Of a stretch of DNA of 64,000 nt, positions 50,626 to 58,201 are shown piece by piece (positions within the stretch are counted from its first letter, which is position 1; every line of letters starts with the position of its first letter). The notes beneath the pieces are model-generated. The model did no database searches and was not told the DNA's origin. It saw nothing but the letters and a program-made list of their open reading frames with translations. A program made the translations under genes and the position numbers. This DNA is from JBCBEX01 sp038528235 (lineage in GTDB: Bacteria; Bacteroidota; Rhodothermia; Rhodothermales; Rubricoccaceae), in contig JBCBEX010000002.1 in NCBI GenBank assembly GCA_038528235.1, positions 1 through 64,000 of the forward strand, in the 5' to 3' direction.

Positions 50626-51150
50626 CTACCTCAGCCAGCGCAGGTCGAAGTAGAGCGGGCGATGCGAAGGCGCAAACAACCACCCTCCGGGCGGATGGAC
50701 GACCAGAACTTCTCCACGGTCGAATTTCCGCGTGATGGAGAACACGCCTGTTGAGTCCACGCCGCCGAGGCGTGTAGCCGTCCCGTCTCGATTCCACACG
50801 GACACAATTGCGTCCTTGACAGGGCTGCCTCTCCGACCATCTCTTCGAGTACTAAATACGCTCCCTCGGACTGTAAATCGGTGCGACGCTGGATCATATA
50901 CGATGTGATCGGTCTCGACAAAGAACTCGTCGATCTCGTGTGTGCAATCAGCCCCTCTGTCTACGAATCCGTACTCCGGGTAATCAATCCATTCAGGATC
51001 TAGCCCGCCAACCGGTGGCACCACGTTGACTAGCGCATCCCGATAGAGATCAGCTTCCAACAGGATTGGGGCCGCAGGCTGGTTTAGCAAAACGCACCCT
51101 GTAAGACTGGTACTTAGACTCAGCAGGAGCGCACGGTAAAGATGGGGCAT
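50626..51150 (-). CDS. hypothetical lipoprotein
   Basis: 174 aa from ATG 51150 (MPHLYRALLLSL); the longer upstream frame is not coding. Lipobox SLTGC with Cys about 19. The mature part contains a probable carboxypeptidase-regulatory-like strand region (VKDAIVSVWNRDGTATRLGGVDSTGVFSI) and ends with YFDLRWLR. No family is recognised beyond that. The gene and its flanks (50620-51240) are visibly AT-richer than the GC-rich genes around it, which hints at later acquisition. It is convergent with the dynamin gene. Confidence 0.65.
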   Translation of the reverse strand: MPHLYRALLLSLSTSLTGCVLLNQPAAPILLEADLYRDALVNVVPPVGGLDPEWIDYPEYGFVDRGADCTHEIDEFFVETDHIVYDPASHRFTVRGSVFSTRRDGRRGSPVKDAIVSVWNRDGTATRLGGVDSTGVFSITRKFDRGEVLVVHPPGGWLFAPSHRPLYFDLRWLR

Positions 51151-51316
51151 CAACGAGGTGCGAGCGACGACTCTCAAGACTTGCACGGTGCAGAATTCTG
51201 ATTCATAGTCTAACAGGGGTACGCTCGCGCCCGAAGTGCAAATTTCAGCACCACGCAGCCGCACTCGGCCCGATCTTCGCCCTCGACATACACCGGACCA
51301 CCCACCACGGACACCC

Positions 51317-52207
51317 GTGCGCTTTCTGATCGACCAGCGGCTCGTGCTGAGCGTGATCGTGCTCAACGCGGTCGCGCTCTTCGTGGCGGCGTTCCCCGAC
51401 CTCGATCCGGGCACGCGCGCGGCGCTGCGGTGGGTCGACTTCAGCTGCCTCGTCTACTTCGTCGTGGAGGCCGCGCTCAAGATCTGGGACGCGCGCGGCT
51501 TCCGCGGCTACTGGACCGATCCGTGGAATCGGTTCGACTTCGTGATCGTGCTCACGAGCCTGCCCGCGCTCGCGGAGCCGTTCGTGGAAGTGCCGACGCG
51601 CGCCTTCGCGGTGCTGACGCTGCTGCGCCTCGGGCGGTTGCTCCGACTGTTGCGGCTCTTCCGCTTCGTCCCCGAAATCGACAAGCTGCGGCAGGGCGTC
51701 GTGCGGGCCATTAAGGCCTCGGTGCCGGTCTTCCTGGTGTTGGCGCTGTTCAACGTGATCCTTGGCCTCGGCGCGACGCTCCTCTTTGGACACGTTGCGC
51801 CGCAGCACTTCGGCGACCCGCTGCACGCGCTCTACACGCTGTTCAAGGTGTTCACCGTCGAGGGGTGGTACGAGGTGCCGGACGCGCTCGCGGCGGAGGG
51901 CATCGCCACTGGGTGGATCGCGGCCATTCGTGCTTATTTCGTGATCGCGCTGCTCTTCGGCGGCCTGCTCGGCCTCAGCCTCGCCAACGCCATCTTCGTC
52001 GATGAGATGACGCTCGACAACACCGAGAAGGTCGAGCAGATGGTGCAGGACCTGCACGCCGAGGTCCGCGCCCTCCGCGCTGAACTTCACCTCAGCACGC
52101 ACGGCAACGACCTTGCCAACCCAGCGCCCGAGGCCGCGCTCTCAAGCGGGCCGGGCGAGGTAGCTGGCCCCGAACCCGGCGACGACGACGACCGCCAGCA
52201 GGCCTAG
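51317..52207 (+). CDS. voltage-gated ion channel, NaChBac-like
   Basis: 296 aa from GTG 51317 (VRFLIDQRLVLS); GTG 51236 in the same frame is an alternative but adds an unlikely polar leader. Six membrane segments are evident. S4 carries Arg at every third position (R104, R107, R110, R113, R116 in LLRLGRLLRLLRLFRF). The pore filter is TVEGW (180-184), close to the TLESW of bacterial sodium channels. A C-terminal coiled coil (EKVEQMVQDLHAEVRALRAEL) would assemble the tetramer. A sodium-selective channel is likely; the Gly in place of Ser in the filter could change selectivity. Confidence 0.85.
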   Translation: MRFLIDQRLVLSVIVLNAVALFVAAFPDLDPGTRAALRWVDFSCLVYFVVEAALKIWDARGFRGYWTDPWNRFDFVIVLTSLPALAEPFVEVPTRAFAVLTLLRLGRLLRLLRLFRFVPEIDKLRQGVVRAIKASVPVFLVLALFNVILGLGATLLFGHVAPQHFGDPLHALYTLFKVFTVEGWYEVPDALAAEGIATGWIAAIRAYFVIALLFGGLLGLSLANAIFVDEMTLDNTEKVEQMVQDLHAEVRALRAELHLSTHGNDLANPAPEAALSSGPGEVAGPEPGDDDDRQQA

Positions 52208-52396
52208 CCCAACGTAGAGCAGCCGCATCGCCCAGCGGTCGAGCCGCGCCACGCGTTCCGGGGCCGTCTCGTCGCCCTGCTTCGGCCCCACCGTCGCCAA
52301 GAACGCCCGCCGCGTCCACACGACGCCCTTGAGCACCACGCCCACCGCGAGCAGCGCGACGGTCAGCCAGGCGAGGACGGTGAGCAAGGACCACAT
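52142..52396 (-). CDS. small two-helix membrane protein
   Basis: 84 aa with two hydrophobic helices (about 4-26 and 58-80) joined by a charged loop. Its 3' end overlaps the last 66 bp of the convergent channel gene. No family recognised. Composition and clean topology support a real gene. Confidence 0.6.
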   Translation of the reverse strand: MWSLLTVLAWLTVALLAVGVVLKGVVWTRRAFLATVGPKQGDETAPERVARLDRWAMRLLYVGLGLLAVVVVAGFGASYLARPA

Positions 52397-52399
52397 GCA

Positions 52400-52434
52400 G
52401 GTCGAAGGTCGAAGGTCGAAGGTCGAAGGTCGAA
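52400..52434. repeat. 7-bp tandem repeat (GGTCGAA)5
   Basis: Five exact head-to-tail copies of GGTCGAA directly upstream of the small membrane-protein start codon (minus strand, 52396). Confidence 0.95.
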
Positions 52435-52500
52435 AAGGTGCCGTGCTTGCGGAGGAGCGTCAAGGCAATATCGCGAGACGGTATCGGGACGGCTCCCCCC

Positions 52501-52594
52501 GTTTTGGTTGACGGTCGCTATGCTCCCAATCAACCAAAACTGTCCCCCTCACGTGTGAGGGGGACAGCTTGACCGCCGTCCAGGCGTGTCAAGC
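52501..52594. repeat. three consecutive hairpins between genes
   Basis: Hairpin 1: GTTTTGGTTGA (52501-52511) with TCAACCAAAAC (52530-52540). Hairpin 2: TGTCCCCCTCAC (52541-52552) with GTGAGGGGGACA (52555-52566), a near-perfect 26-bp palindrome. Hairpin 3: GCTTGAC (52567-52573) with GTCAAGC (52588-52594). They abut exactly. Hairpin 3 is the nearest to the end of rnd (52629), so the group may terminate rnd, or it may be a mobile palindromic unit or a small structured RNA. Confidence 0.75.
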
Positions 52595-52628
52595 GAGGGG
52601 AGCCGCGCCGAGCACCGTCTACTATTCG

Positions 52629-53813
52629 CTAGCCCCCCGCCGCGAGACGTCCCTGCGCCACGCACCGGCTCGGCAGCCCGTCCGCGTCGAGTAGCACGGC
52701 GGCCTCGCCGCGGAGCACGCGCAGGAGGTCTGCGCCGACGATCTCGCGGCGCCAGCCTTGGAGCACGGGGTGGTCGGCGGGGTCGGCGTCTGGACCTGCC
52801 TCCACGAGCGCGCCAATGCCGGACTTTGTGCTGAGTAGGATCGGGTCGAGGTCTTCGGCGGTGCCGCGCCCCACGACGAGCGCGTTGAGGAGGTAGGCCT
52901 GGCTGCGCTCGGCGGGGTCGTCGCGGTGGGGCGGCGTGGGCGGCGGGAGCGCGTCGTCCGGCAGGCTGTGCGCGTATTCGACGGCCTCGCGGAGGGCGTC
53001 GCCGTAGCGGTCCCGGTCGCGGTCGTCGAGGGCGCGCACGCCGAGGAGGTTCGAGCGGCGCGGGTTGCGCTGGGCGATCTGCACGAGCGCATCGTCCGAG
53101 ACAACGCGGCGGCGCGGGGTGTCTTGATAGCGTGCCTCTGTCTCGCGCCACGCGGCGAGGGCGTCGAGCGTGACGCGCTGGCGGGGCCGCAGCCGCCCCT
53201 GGCCCTTGAAGCTCAGGCGGTCGGCGACCTCCTCCGGCGTCTCCTCAGTGTAGAGCGACGGGTCGTCGTAGGCCGCCCGTTCCTGATCCGCGATGGCCTG
53301 TCGCCCCTTCGCCACGACGAGTTCTTCCAGCCGGTCTTTCACGTCGAGGAGGTACTCGACGTCGGCGAGGGCATACGTCTGCTGCTTCTGCGAGAGCGGC
53401 CGCCGCAGCCAGTCGGTGCGGGCCTGCGTGGCGGGCATCTCGACACCCACGAGGTCTTCCACGAGGCCCGTCAGCGACGCCGTCGCCGTGAGGCCGACGA
53501 GCCCGGCGATGCGCTGCGTGTCGAAGACGTTGACCGGCAGCCCGCCCGTCGCGCGGTGGAGGATCGTGAGGTCCTGCACGGCGTCGTGGAGCACGACCGT
53601 CACGTTCGGGTCGGCCAGCACGGTGCCGAGTGGCGCGAGGTCGAGTGCGGGCGCGTCGAGGAGGTGCGTGTCGCCGCGTCCGAGGCCGATCTGTACGAGG
53701 CCGAGGCGCGGGTAGTAGGTCCGGTCCCAGACAAACTCCGTGTCGATGGCGACGGCGTCCGCCGCCAGCATGCGGTCTACGAGGGCGGCGAGGGCGTCAG
53801 GCGTGTCGATCAT
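52629..53813 (-). CDS. rnd: ribonuclease D
   Basis: 394-aa 3'-5' exoribonuclease of tRNA and other RNA maturation. The DEDDy exonuclease is complete: Asp24 and Glu26 in AIDTEFVWD, Asp81 in HDAVQDL, and Tyr147/Asp151 in YALADVEYL. One HRDC domain is evident in the middle (RVTLDALAAWRETEARYQDTPRRRVVSDDAL) and a second, weaker one toward the C-terminus (GWRREIVGADLLRVLRG), as in the standard enzyme. It appears to be a single gene. Confidence 0.95.
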   Translation of the reverse strand: MIDTPDALAALVDRMLAADAVAIDTEFVWDRTYYPRLGLVQIGLGRGDTHLLDAPALDLAPLGTVLADPNVTVVLHDAVQDLTILHRATGGLPVNVFDTQRIAGLVGLTATASLTGLVEDLVGVEMPATQARTDWLRRPLSQKQQTYALADVEYLLDVKDRLEELVVAKGRQAIADQERAAYDDPSLYTEETPEEVADRLSFKGQGRLRPRQRVTLDALAAWRETEARYQDTPRRRVVSDDALVQIAQRNPRRSNLLGVRALDDRDRDRYGDALREAVEYAHSLPDDALPPPTPPHRDDPAERSQAYLLNALVVGRGTAEDLDPILLSTKSGIGALVEAGPDADPADHPVLQGWRREIVGADLLRVLRGEAAVLLDADGLPSRCVAQGRLAAGG

Positions 53814-53902
53814 CGGGCTGGGCAGTTCGGCTGTCGGCGAAAACGCCGCAATATCCGAACGCCTTCCTGCTCTGCCTGCCTCACGCTCGACTCTTCACGG
53901 AC

Positions 53903-54487
53903 CTACAGCCGCAGCGAGCAGCCGAACGCGGCGGCTGTGGCCTCGGGCGGCGTGCCGCCGGCGCCGAGCGCATCAAGCGCGTCGCGGGCATAGTCGATCT
54001 CGACGAACGACGGGTCCGAGGCGCTGTCGTCGAGCGCGCCCTGATAGGCAAGCGTGCCGTTCCCGTCGAAGACGAAGACCTCGGGCTGGCGCGCCGCGCC
54101 GAGCGCACGAGCGAGGCGACCGCTGGGATCAACGAGGTAGGGCAGGTCGCCGTAGCGACGCGCCTGCTCGGTGCGGGCAGCCGCGTCCACGTCGGCGGCC
54201 GGCGTCGGGTCCACGAGGGCAAAGCCGAAGCCCTGGCTGCGGTAGTCGCCCACGAGCGCGAGCAGGCGCTCTTCGTAGCGGTCGACCCACGGGCAGTCGG
54301 CGCCCCACAGCACGACCACGAGGCCCTGCTCGCCTTGGATGTCGGCAAGCTGCACCGTCGCGCCGGTCACCGTCGAGAACGACGTGGTGGCCTCGGGCAG
54401 CGCGTCGCCGGGCTGGAGCTGCGCCTGAGCATAGGGCGCGCCCACGAGCAGAGTGGCGAGCAGAAGAAGCGTCAGGAGCGTGCGCAT
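53903..54487 (-). CDS. exported thioredoxin-like protein with a single CPW cysteine
   Basis: 194 aa from ATG 54487 (MRTLLTLLLLATLLVG). Signal peptide cleaved near AQA. The thioredoxin fold is shown by LVVVLWGADCPWVDRYEERL and the cis-Pro region LPYLVDPSG. There is one active-site Cys65 in CPWV rather than CxxC; relatives with an N-x-C-P-W motif belong to a peroxiredoxin-like redoxin group. A peroxiredoxin or disulfide-handling role in the periplasm is inferred. The S16-like module lies between it and a second thioredoxin-fold gene. Confidence 0.8.
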   Translation of the reverse strand: MRTLLTLLLLATLLVGAPYAQAQLQPGDALPEATTSFSTVTGATVQLADIQGEQGLVVVLWGADCPWVDRYEERLLALVGDYRSQGFGFALVDPTPAADVDAAARTEQARRYGDLPYLVDPSGRLARALGAARQPEVFVFDGNGTLAYQGALDDSASDPSFVEIDYARDALDALGAGGTPPEATAAAFGCSLRL

Positions 54488-54525
54488 CGCGCTAGGGATC
54501 GAATGAGGGGAAGATCGACGCCCGT

Positions 54526-54558
54526 TCAACGCGCCAACGCGGCGGTTTCTTCCTGGGT
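54526..54558 (-). pseudogene. displaced 3' end of the TlpA-like gene
   Basis: Read on the minus strand this 33-nt stretch encodes TQEETAALAR and a stop. The resident TlpA-like gene ends AQEETAALSG and stop (55401-55436). Sixteen nucleotides (CCCAGGAAGAAACCGC) are identical; the next three codons differ only silently (Ala, Ala, Leu). Same strand, same frame, same distance to the stop. It is the outer boundary of the S16-like module and marks an insertion at the 3' end of the TlpA-like gene. Confidence 0.75.
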
Positions 54559-54638
54559 AGCATCGACTTTGCAGGAACGAATCTTGCTGCTCGCTTCGTT
54601 GATTGCTGTAGTGTCTATCTTAGGTTAAACAACTCGGT

Positions 54639-55052
54639 ATGGCTGTTAAACTTCGTCTTCGTCGCCTTACTACTGCAAAGCGCCCACGCTATGCGGTCGT
54701 TGCAACCAAGCGGTTGGCACCCAACCGTGTTCGTGTTATCGAGAGGCTAGGTCACTACGAGCCCGTCCAGAATCAAGGCAAGGTCACGCTGAAGGCCGAG
54801 CGCATCCGTTACTGGCTACGGCAAGGAGCCCAACCCTCGAACAAAGTTAGATCTATCCTCTCGACACAGGGCATTGCCGTTGGTCCTGGCCTCACAGAGG
54901 ACGAGGTAGCACTTGACTTAGAACTGTCACGGATCCTGAGCGAGGTCAGAGAGTCTGCTCGCGTCATCGCCACAGCCTCTCAGAAAATCGATCACCTTCT
55001 TCCGATCACGAACGAGATCGCAGAGACGTACGCGCACGCATCAAACGACTGA
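54639..55052 (+). CDS. divergent stand-alone ribosomal protein bS16-like protein
   Basis: 137 aa. Residues 1-80 align with bS16: MAVKLRLRRL, KRPRYAVVAT, IERLGHYEPV, RIRYWLRQGAQPS and VRSILSTQGI follow its order and spacing. The conserved loop of true bS16 (SPRDGRFIE) is changed to LAPNRVRVIE. A C-terminal extension of about 55 residues is helical and unlike S16. It is not beside rimM, trmD or rplS, the normal bS16 partners. It is translated two bases before the next gene, and the pair lies in a less GC-rich block flanked by TlpA-gene 3' ends. A paralogue used for something other than routine ribosome assembly is likely; possible roles are toxin, ribosome modifier or phage mimic. Confidence 0.78.
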   Translation: MAVKLRLRRLTTAKRPRYAVVATKRLAPNRVRVIERLGHYEPVQNQGKVTLKAERIRYWLRQGAQPSNKVRSILSTQGIAVGPGLTEDEVALDLELSRILSEVRESARVIATASQKIDHLLPITNEIAETYAHASND

Positions 55053-55053
55053 G

Positions 55054-55404
55054 ATGGGGTGGGTTGACACAGCAAAAGATCTCGGTAAGGAGATCGCAGC
55101 ACTGCTGAGACAAGTCATTACCCTCGAAGGCAAGGTCCATCACCTTGGCGAAAACACGGAACGCATTCGCAAGGAACAACAGGAGTTCATAGATCACGTC
55201 AACGAGGACGTCAGAGAACTCCGGAGAGACTTTGATGAGGTCCGTCGTCGCCTCGCTCGGATCGAAGGCACACTCGACGCTACCTTCCAAAAATCATACA
55301 AGGAAGCGTTATTACAACTCGCCCGCGAGTACCTCGACAAGCATGGCTCGCTTGACGGCTTCGACCCAGGCCGTCTCACTGACGCAGGCAGCCGCGACAG
55401 CTAG
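55054..55404 (+). CDS. coiled-coil protein paired with the bS16-like protein
   Basis: 116 aa, starting 1 nt after the stop of the bS16-like gene, so the two are almost surely cotranscribed and translationally coupled. A heptad-rich region spans about 8-78 (LGKEIAALLRQVITLEGKVHHLG; VRELRRDFDEVRRRLARIEG). No family recognised. It overlaps the TlpA-like gene stop by 4 bp on the other strand. It may be the partner or inhibitor of the S16-like protein (inference from coupling). Confidence 0.7.
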   Translation: MGWVDTAKDLGKEIAALLRQVITLEGKVHHLGENTERIRKEQQEFIDHVNEDVRELRRDFDEVRRRLARIEGTLDATFQKSYKEALLQLAREYLDKHGSLDGFDPGRLTDAGSRDS

Positions 55405-55940
55405 CCGCTAAGTGCTGCGGTTTCTTCCTGGGCGGTGGTGTCCGCAAGCGCAGCGCGCGCTGCCACGACGCGGCGGTCGAGCGTTTCGTAGTCGACCATG
55501 CCCTCCCAAAAGTCGACCAGGTTGCCGTCGCCGTCGTAGACGAACGAGGCCGGGAGGCCGCCCGACCAGCGCGGGTTCATGTCGCGGAGGAAGGTCGTCG
55601 AGCCCGGCTCCTTGATGTAGGTCACGCCCTCGACCTCCTGCTCCTTGAGGAAGTCGATGGCGAGGCGCACGTCGTCCTCGTAATCCATGCTTAGGAAGCG
55701 CACGGCCACCCCGTCGGCGGCCTTGCGGCGGCCGTACTCCATGAACTCGGGGAACTCGACGCGGCACGGCAGGCACCACGTCGCCCACGCATTGAGCACC
55801 ACGATCTCGGCGTCGAGCGCGACGAGCTCGGCCTGCAACTCGCTCGCGTCGACGGAGCGCAGATCCGGCTCACCGGGCGCGACGCTGTTGTCAGCGCAGC
55901 CGACGAGGAGAAGCAGAACGAGGAGGGCTAGGAATCGCAT
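55401..55940 (-). CDS. TlpA-like thioredoxin-fold lipoprotein
   Basis: 179 aa from ATG 55940 (MRFLALLVLLLLVGC), lipidated Cys15. Active site CLPC with Cys56 and Cys59 in NAWATWCLPCRVEFPEF, followed by the family's YGRRKAADGVAVRFLSMDYED and GGLPASFVYDGDGN (cis-Pro). It should reduce disulfides or mature cytochromes in the periplasm. The apparent extra N-terminal residues in the longer frame come from the upstream 7-bp repeat array and are not coding. Its 3' end is the attachment-like boundary of the S16-like module. Confidence 0.88.
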   Translation of the reverse strand: MRFLALLVLLLLVGCADNSVAPGEPDLRSVDASELQAELVALDAEIVVLNAWATWCLPCRVEFPEFMEYGRRKAADGVAVRFLSMDYEDDVRLAIDFLKEQEVEGVTYIKEPGSTTFLRDMNPRWSGGLPASFVYDGDGNLVDFWEGMVDYETLDRRVVAARAALADTTAQEETAALSG

Positions 55941-55950
55941 AAGGCTCTTT

Positions 55951-56012
55951 CGCAACACGCAACACGCAACACGCAACACGCAACACGCAACACGCAACAC
56001 GCAACACGCAAC
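55951..56012. repeat. 7-bp tandem repeat (CGCAACA)8.9
   Basis: Eight exact copies of CGCAACA plus six bases lie between the TlpA-like gene start (55940) and the M14 peptidase stop (56015), filling almost the whole intergenic space. Copy-number change would alter the distance to the TlpA promoter. Confidence 0.96.
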
Positions 56013-56014
56013 CG

Positions 56015-57640
56015 TCAATTCCCGCCTATGCAGCCCGTTCCGCTCATCGTCGAGCGCAGGCCGTCCTCATCGGGAATCCGCAGGACCGGGTAGAGGCCGC
56101 CTTCCTGGAGCGCGTCGCCGAGGACGTTCCAGGCGACGGCGCCGTCGTCGGAGCGGGGCTCCAAGATGGTGAAGGCGAGGCGCGCGAGCGGCTGCGTCAT
56201 CGGCACGACGACGCCTGCGACGGGGCCGTCGACGCGCTCCCAGGATCCCGTCACCTCGGTGATCTGCCGCTGCTGGAACTCGCTGAGCACCTTCACGGAG
56301 TCGATGCGGAAGCCCTCGGCGGGACCGCAGAAGCCTTCGCGGGGGATACCCCACGTGATGCCGTGCACGTCGAGGAGGTCGCGGAGCCCCTGCAGGTCGC
56401 GTGGGAAGACGTAGGCGGCGGTCAGCGTGTTCGTCTCCGTCGCCTCGAAGCGCGTGAAGGCGGGCATCACCTCCGGCGTGACCACTTTGCGGCGGTGGCG
56501 CACCGGCTCGCCCGTGGTGGGATGCGGGATCTCCACGGTGTCGCCCATCAGGATCGTCGTGTCGCCCTCGCTCACGTGCTGGGCGCGCAGCGCGAACGGT
56601 TGCCCCCGGAGCGCGCCCTGTGCAGCCTCGGCGTCGAGGCGGTCGGTGAGCGCCTGGATCCGATCGGCGTGGGCCGCGACCACGTCGGCGATGCTGATCA
56701 CGAACATCCTCGTGGCGTTGATGCGCTCCTCGAACGTCGCGTAGCTGTAGGCCTCGCTCAGAATCCCGATGCGGTTGCGCAGGCCGACGTAGTTCGTCGA
56801 GAAGCGCGGACGGGCGTCGAAGGTGTACCAGCCGCGGGGGCGCGTCACGGGCTCGCCGAACGCGCCGGGGACGTTGCCGTAGTCGAAGATCTCGTAGCCG
56901 ATGCGCTCGCGCACGGAGTCGCGGACGGCGGGCAGGATCCGCTGCCGGACCTCCGCGTCGAGCGCAGGCGCGGTGTTGGGCGAGAGCGGCGGGCTGTAGG
57001 TGAGGTGGTAGGCGTGCTGCGTGCCGTTGGTCGTGTGCAGGTCGACGACCACGTGCGGGTCGTAGTCCTCGAAGAGCTGCAGCATGGCGCGCGTCTCAGG
57101 CGCGGCGACCTTCACGAAGTCGCGGTTGAGGTCGAGGCCCTGCGCGTTGGCCCGCTGCCCCATGCCTTCGATGGGTCCGTGTTGGTAGGGGCGGTTGTCG
57201 AGGGCGATGCGCTCGTTGCCGTCGGCGTTGTAGATCGGCGCGATCAGCAGCACCAGGTTCTCCCAGAGGAAGTGGTCGTCCCGGATGTCGCGCACGAGTT
57301 CGAGCAGCGCCTCCTTACCCGCCACCTCTCCTGCGTGGATGTTGGCGAACACGAAGAGGCGCAGTTTGCCCGTCGCCAGGACGGCCTCGGCCGACGACGA
57401 ATCCGCCCCGACGACGACGAGCGGCAGCGGCCGTCCCTCGACCGACTCGCCGAAGCTCGTCAGGTGCAACTCGTTGTAGAGCGAGGTCAGCTCCAACTGC
57501 GCTTCGATGTACGTCATTGCTGCGTCGTAGGTCGTCGTAGCCTCGTAGTTGGAGAACTCGGCGGCGGTGTAGTTCAGCTCAGGCGGGGGCGGGCAGCCGA
57601 GGAGTGCCACAGCGAGAACGAAGGACAGCAGGCGGGACAT
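56015..57640 (-). CDS. M14-family zinc carboxypeptidase-like lipoprotein
   Basis: 541 aa from ATG 57640 (MSRLLSFVLAVALLGC); lipidated Cys16. Zinc site: His and Glu in NIHAGEVAGKE, third ligand His in VVVDLHTTNGT. Substrate-binding Asn/Arg-type residues lie in GLDLNRDFVK. The catalytic Glu is probably in GILSEAYSY. These match M14 peptidases used for protein or peptidoglycan-peptide trimming, in a subgroup with a long C-terminal beta-rich domain of about 200 aa. The upstream in-frame extension is not coding. Confidence 0.87.
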   Translation of the reverse strand: MSRLLSFVLAVALLGCPPPPELNYTAAEFSNYEATTTYDAAMTYIEAQLELTSLYNELHLTSFGESVEGRPLPLVVVGADSSSAEAVLATGKLRLFVFANIHAGEVAGKEALLELVRDIRDDHFLWENLVLLIAPIYNADGNERIALDNRPYQHGPIEGMGQRANAQGLDLNRDFVKVAAPETRAMLQLFEDYDPHVVVDLHTTNGTQHAYHLTYSPPLSPNTAPALDAEVRQRILPAVRDSVRERIGYEIFDYGNVPGAFGEPVTRPRGWYTFDARPRFSTNYVGLRNRIGILSEAYSYATFEERINATRMFVISIADVVAAHADRIQALTDRLDAEAAQGALRGQPFALRAQHVSEGDTTILMGDTVEIPHPTTGEPVRHRRKVVTPEVMPAFTRFEATETNTLTAAYVFPRDLQGLRDLLDVHGITWGIPREGFCGPAEGFRIDSVKVLSEFQQRQITEVTGSWERVDGPVAGVVVPMTQPLARLAFTILEPRSDDGAVAWNVLGDALQEGGLYPVLRIPDEDGLRSTMSGTGCIGGN

Positions 57641-57856
57641 AGGCAGCAAACGGTCGAGCAGAAACAGCGATCGGGCAGAGTATAGGCCCGGCCGCGCTGC
57701 GGCGGCGGGCACCCTCCCCCCAACGCCGCAGCCCGGCGCGGCATTGCACGGAGCCGCATCGCACGGCGCGGCCAGCGATGCACACTCTGGGGCCCACGTA
57801 AGCGGAACGACGCTTGCAGGCGTCTGGTAGGCCCCACAGCCAACCTCTACGTCGCC

Positions 57857-58138
57857 ATGTCCGACTACATGCCTATCGCCTGCGGCTTCCACGATCGGCT
57901 CGAACACTGGGCCGTCCGCCGCGACCCGATCACGCTCGTCTGGCGCGACACCCTCGCTGCCAACGCACCGGAGCGCACCGCGCGCGTCCGCATCGCCGAC
58001 CTCTTCGCCAACGACGGCGCCGACTGGGTTCGCCTCACGCTGACCGATACTGAGGGCGACGGAGCTCCCGCCGAGGTCGTCATCCGTGCCGACCAGGTCG
58101 TCTCTGCCGAGGGCCACCGCCTCGCCCAGGCGTGCTGA
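57857..58138 (+). CDS. Rho-binding antiterminator (Rof/YaeO-like)
   Basis: 93 aa. The start MSDYMPIACGFHDRLEHWAVRRD matches the Rof pattern (P-I-x-C-x-F/H-D-x-L-E), and the rest forms the small beta-barrel (VWRDTLAAN, RVRIADLFAND) with the DWVRL strand. Rof binds Rho and blocks its RNA loading. Downstream is the acyl-CoA dehydrogenase gene, 63 bp on. Confidence 0.85.
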   Translation: MSDYMPIACGFHDRLEHWAVRRDPITLVWRDTLAANAPERTARVRIADLFANDGADWVRLTLTDTEGDGAPAEVVIRADQVVSAEGHRLAQAC

Positions 58139-58201
58139 GCTATCTCGGTGCCCCCATCTTCATCTTGTCATCCGGAACTACCCGATTCCTGTCTCTCCCC
58201 C

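Noticed and set aside
55941..56018. N-terminal extension of the TlpA-like protein with CCVLRVA repeats
   Set aside because: It is a translation of the CGCAACA array; the lipoprotein signal starts cleanly at 55940.
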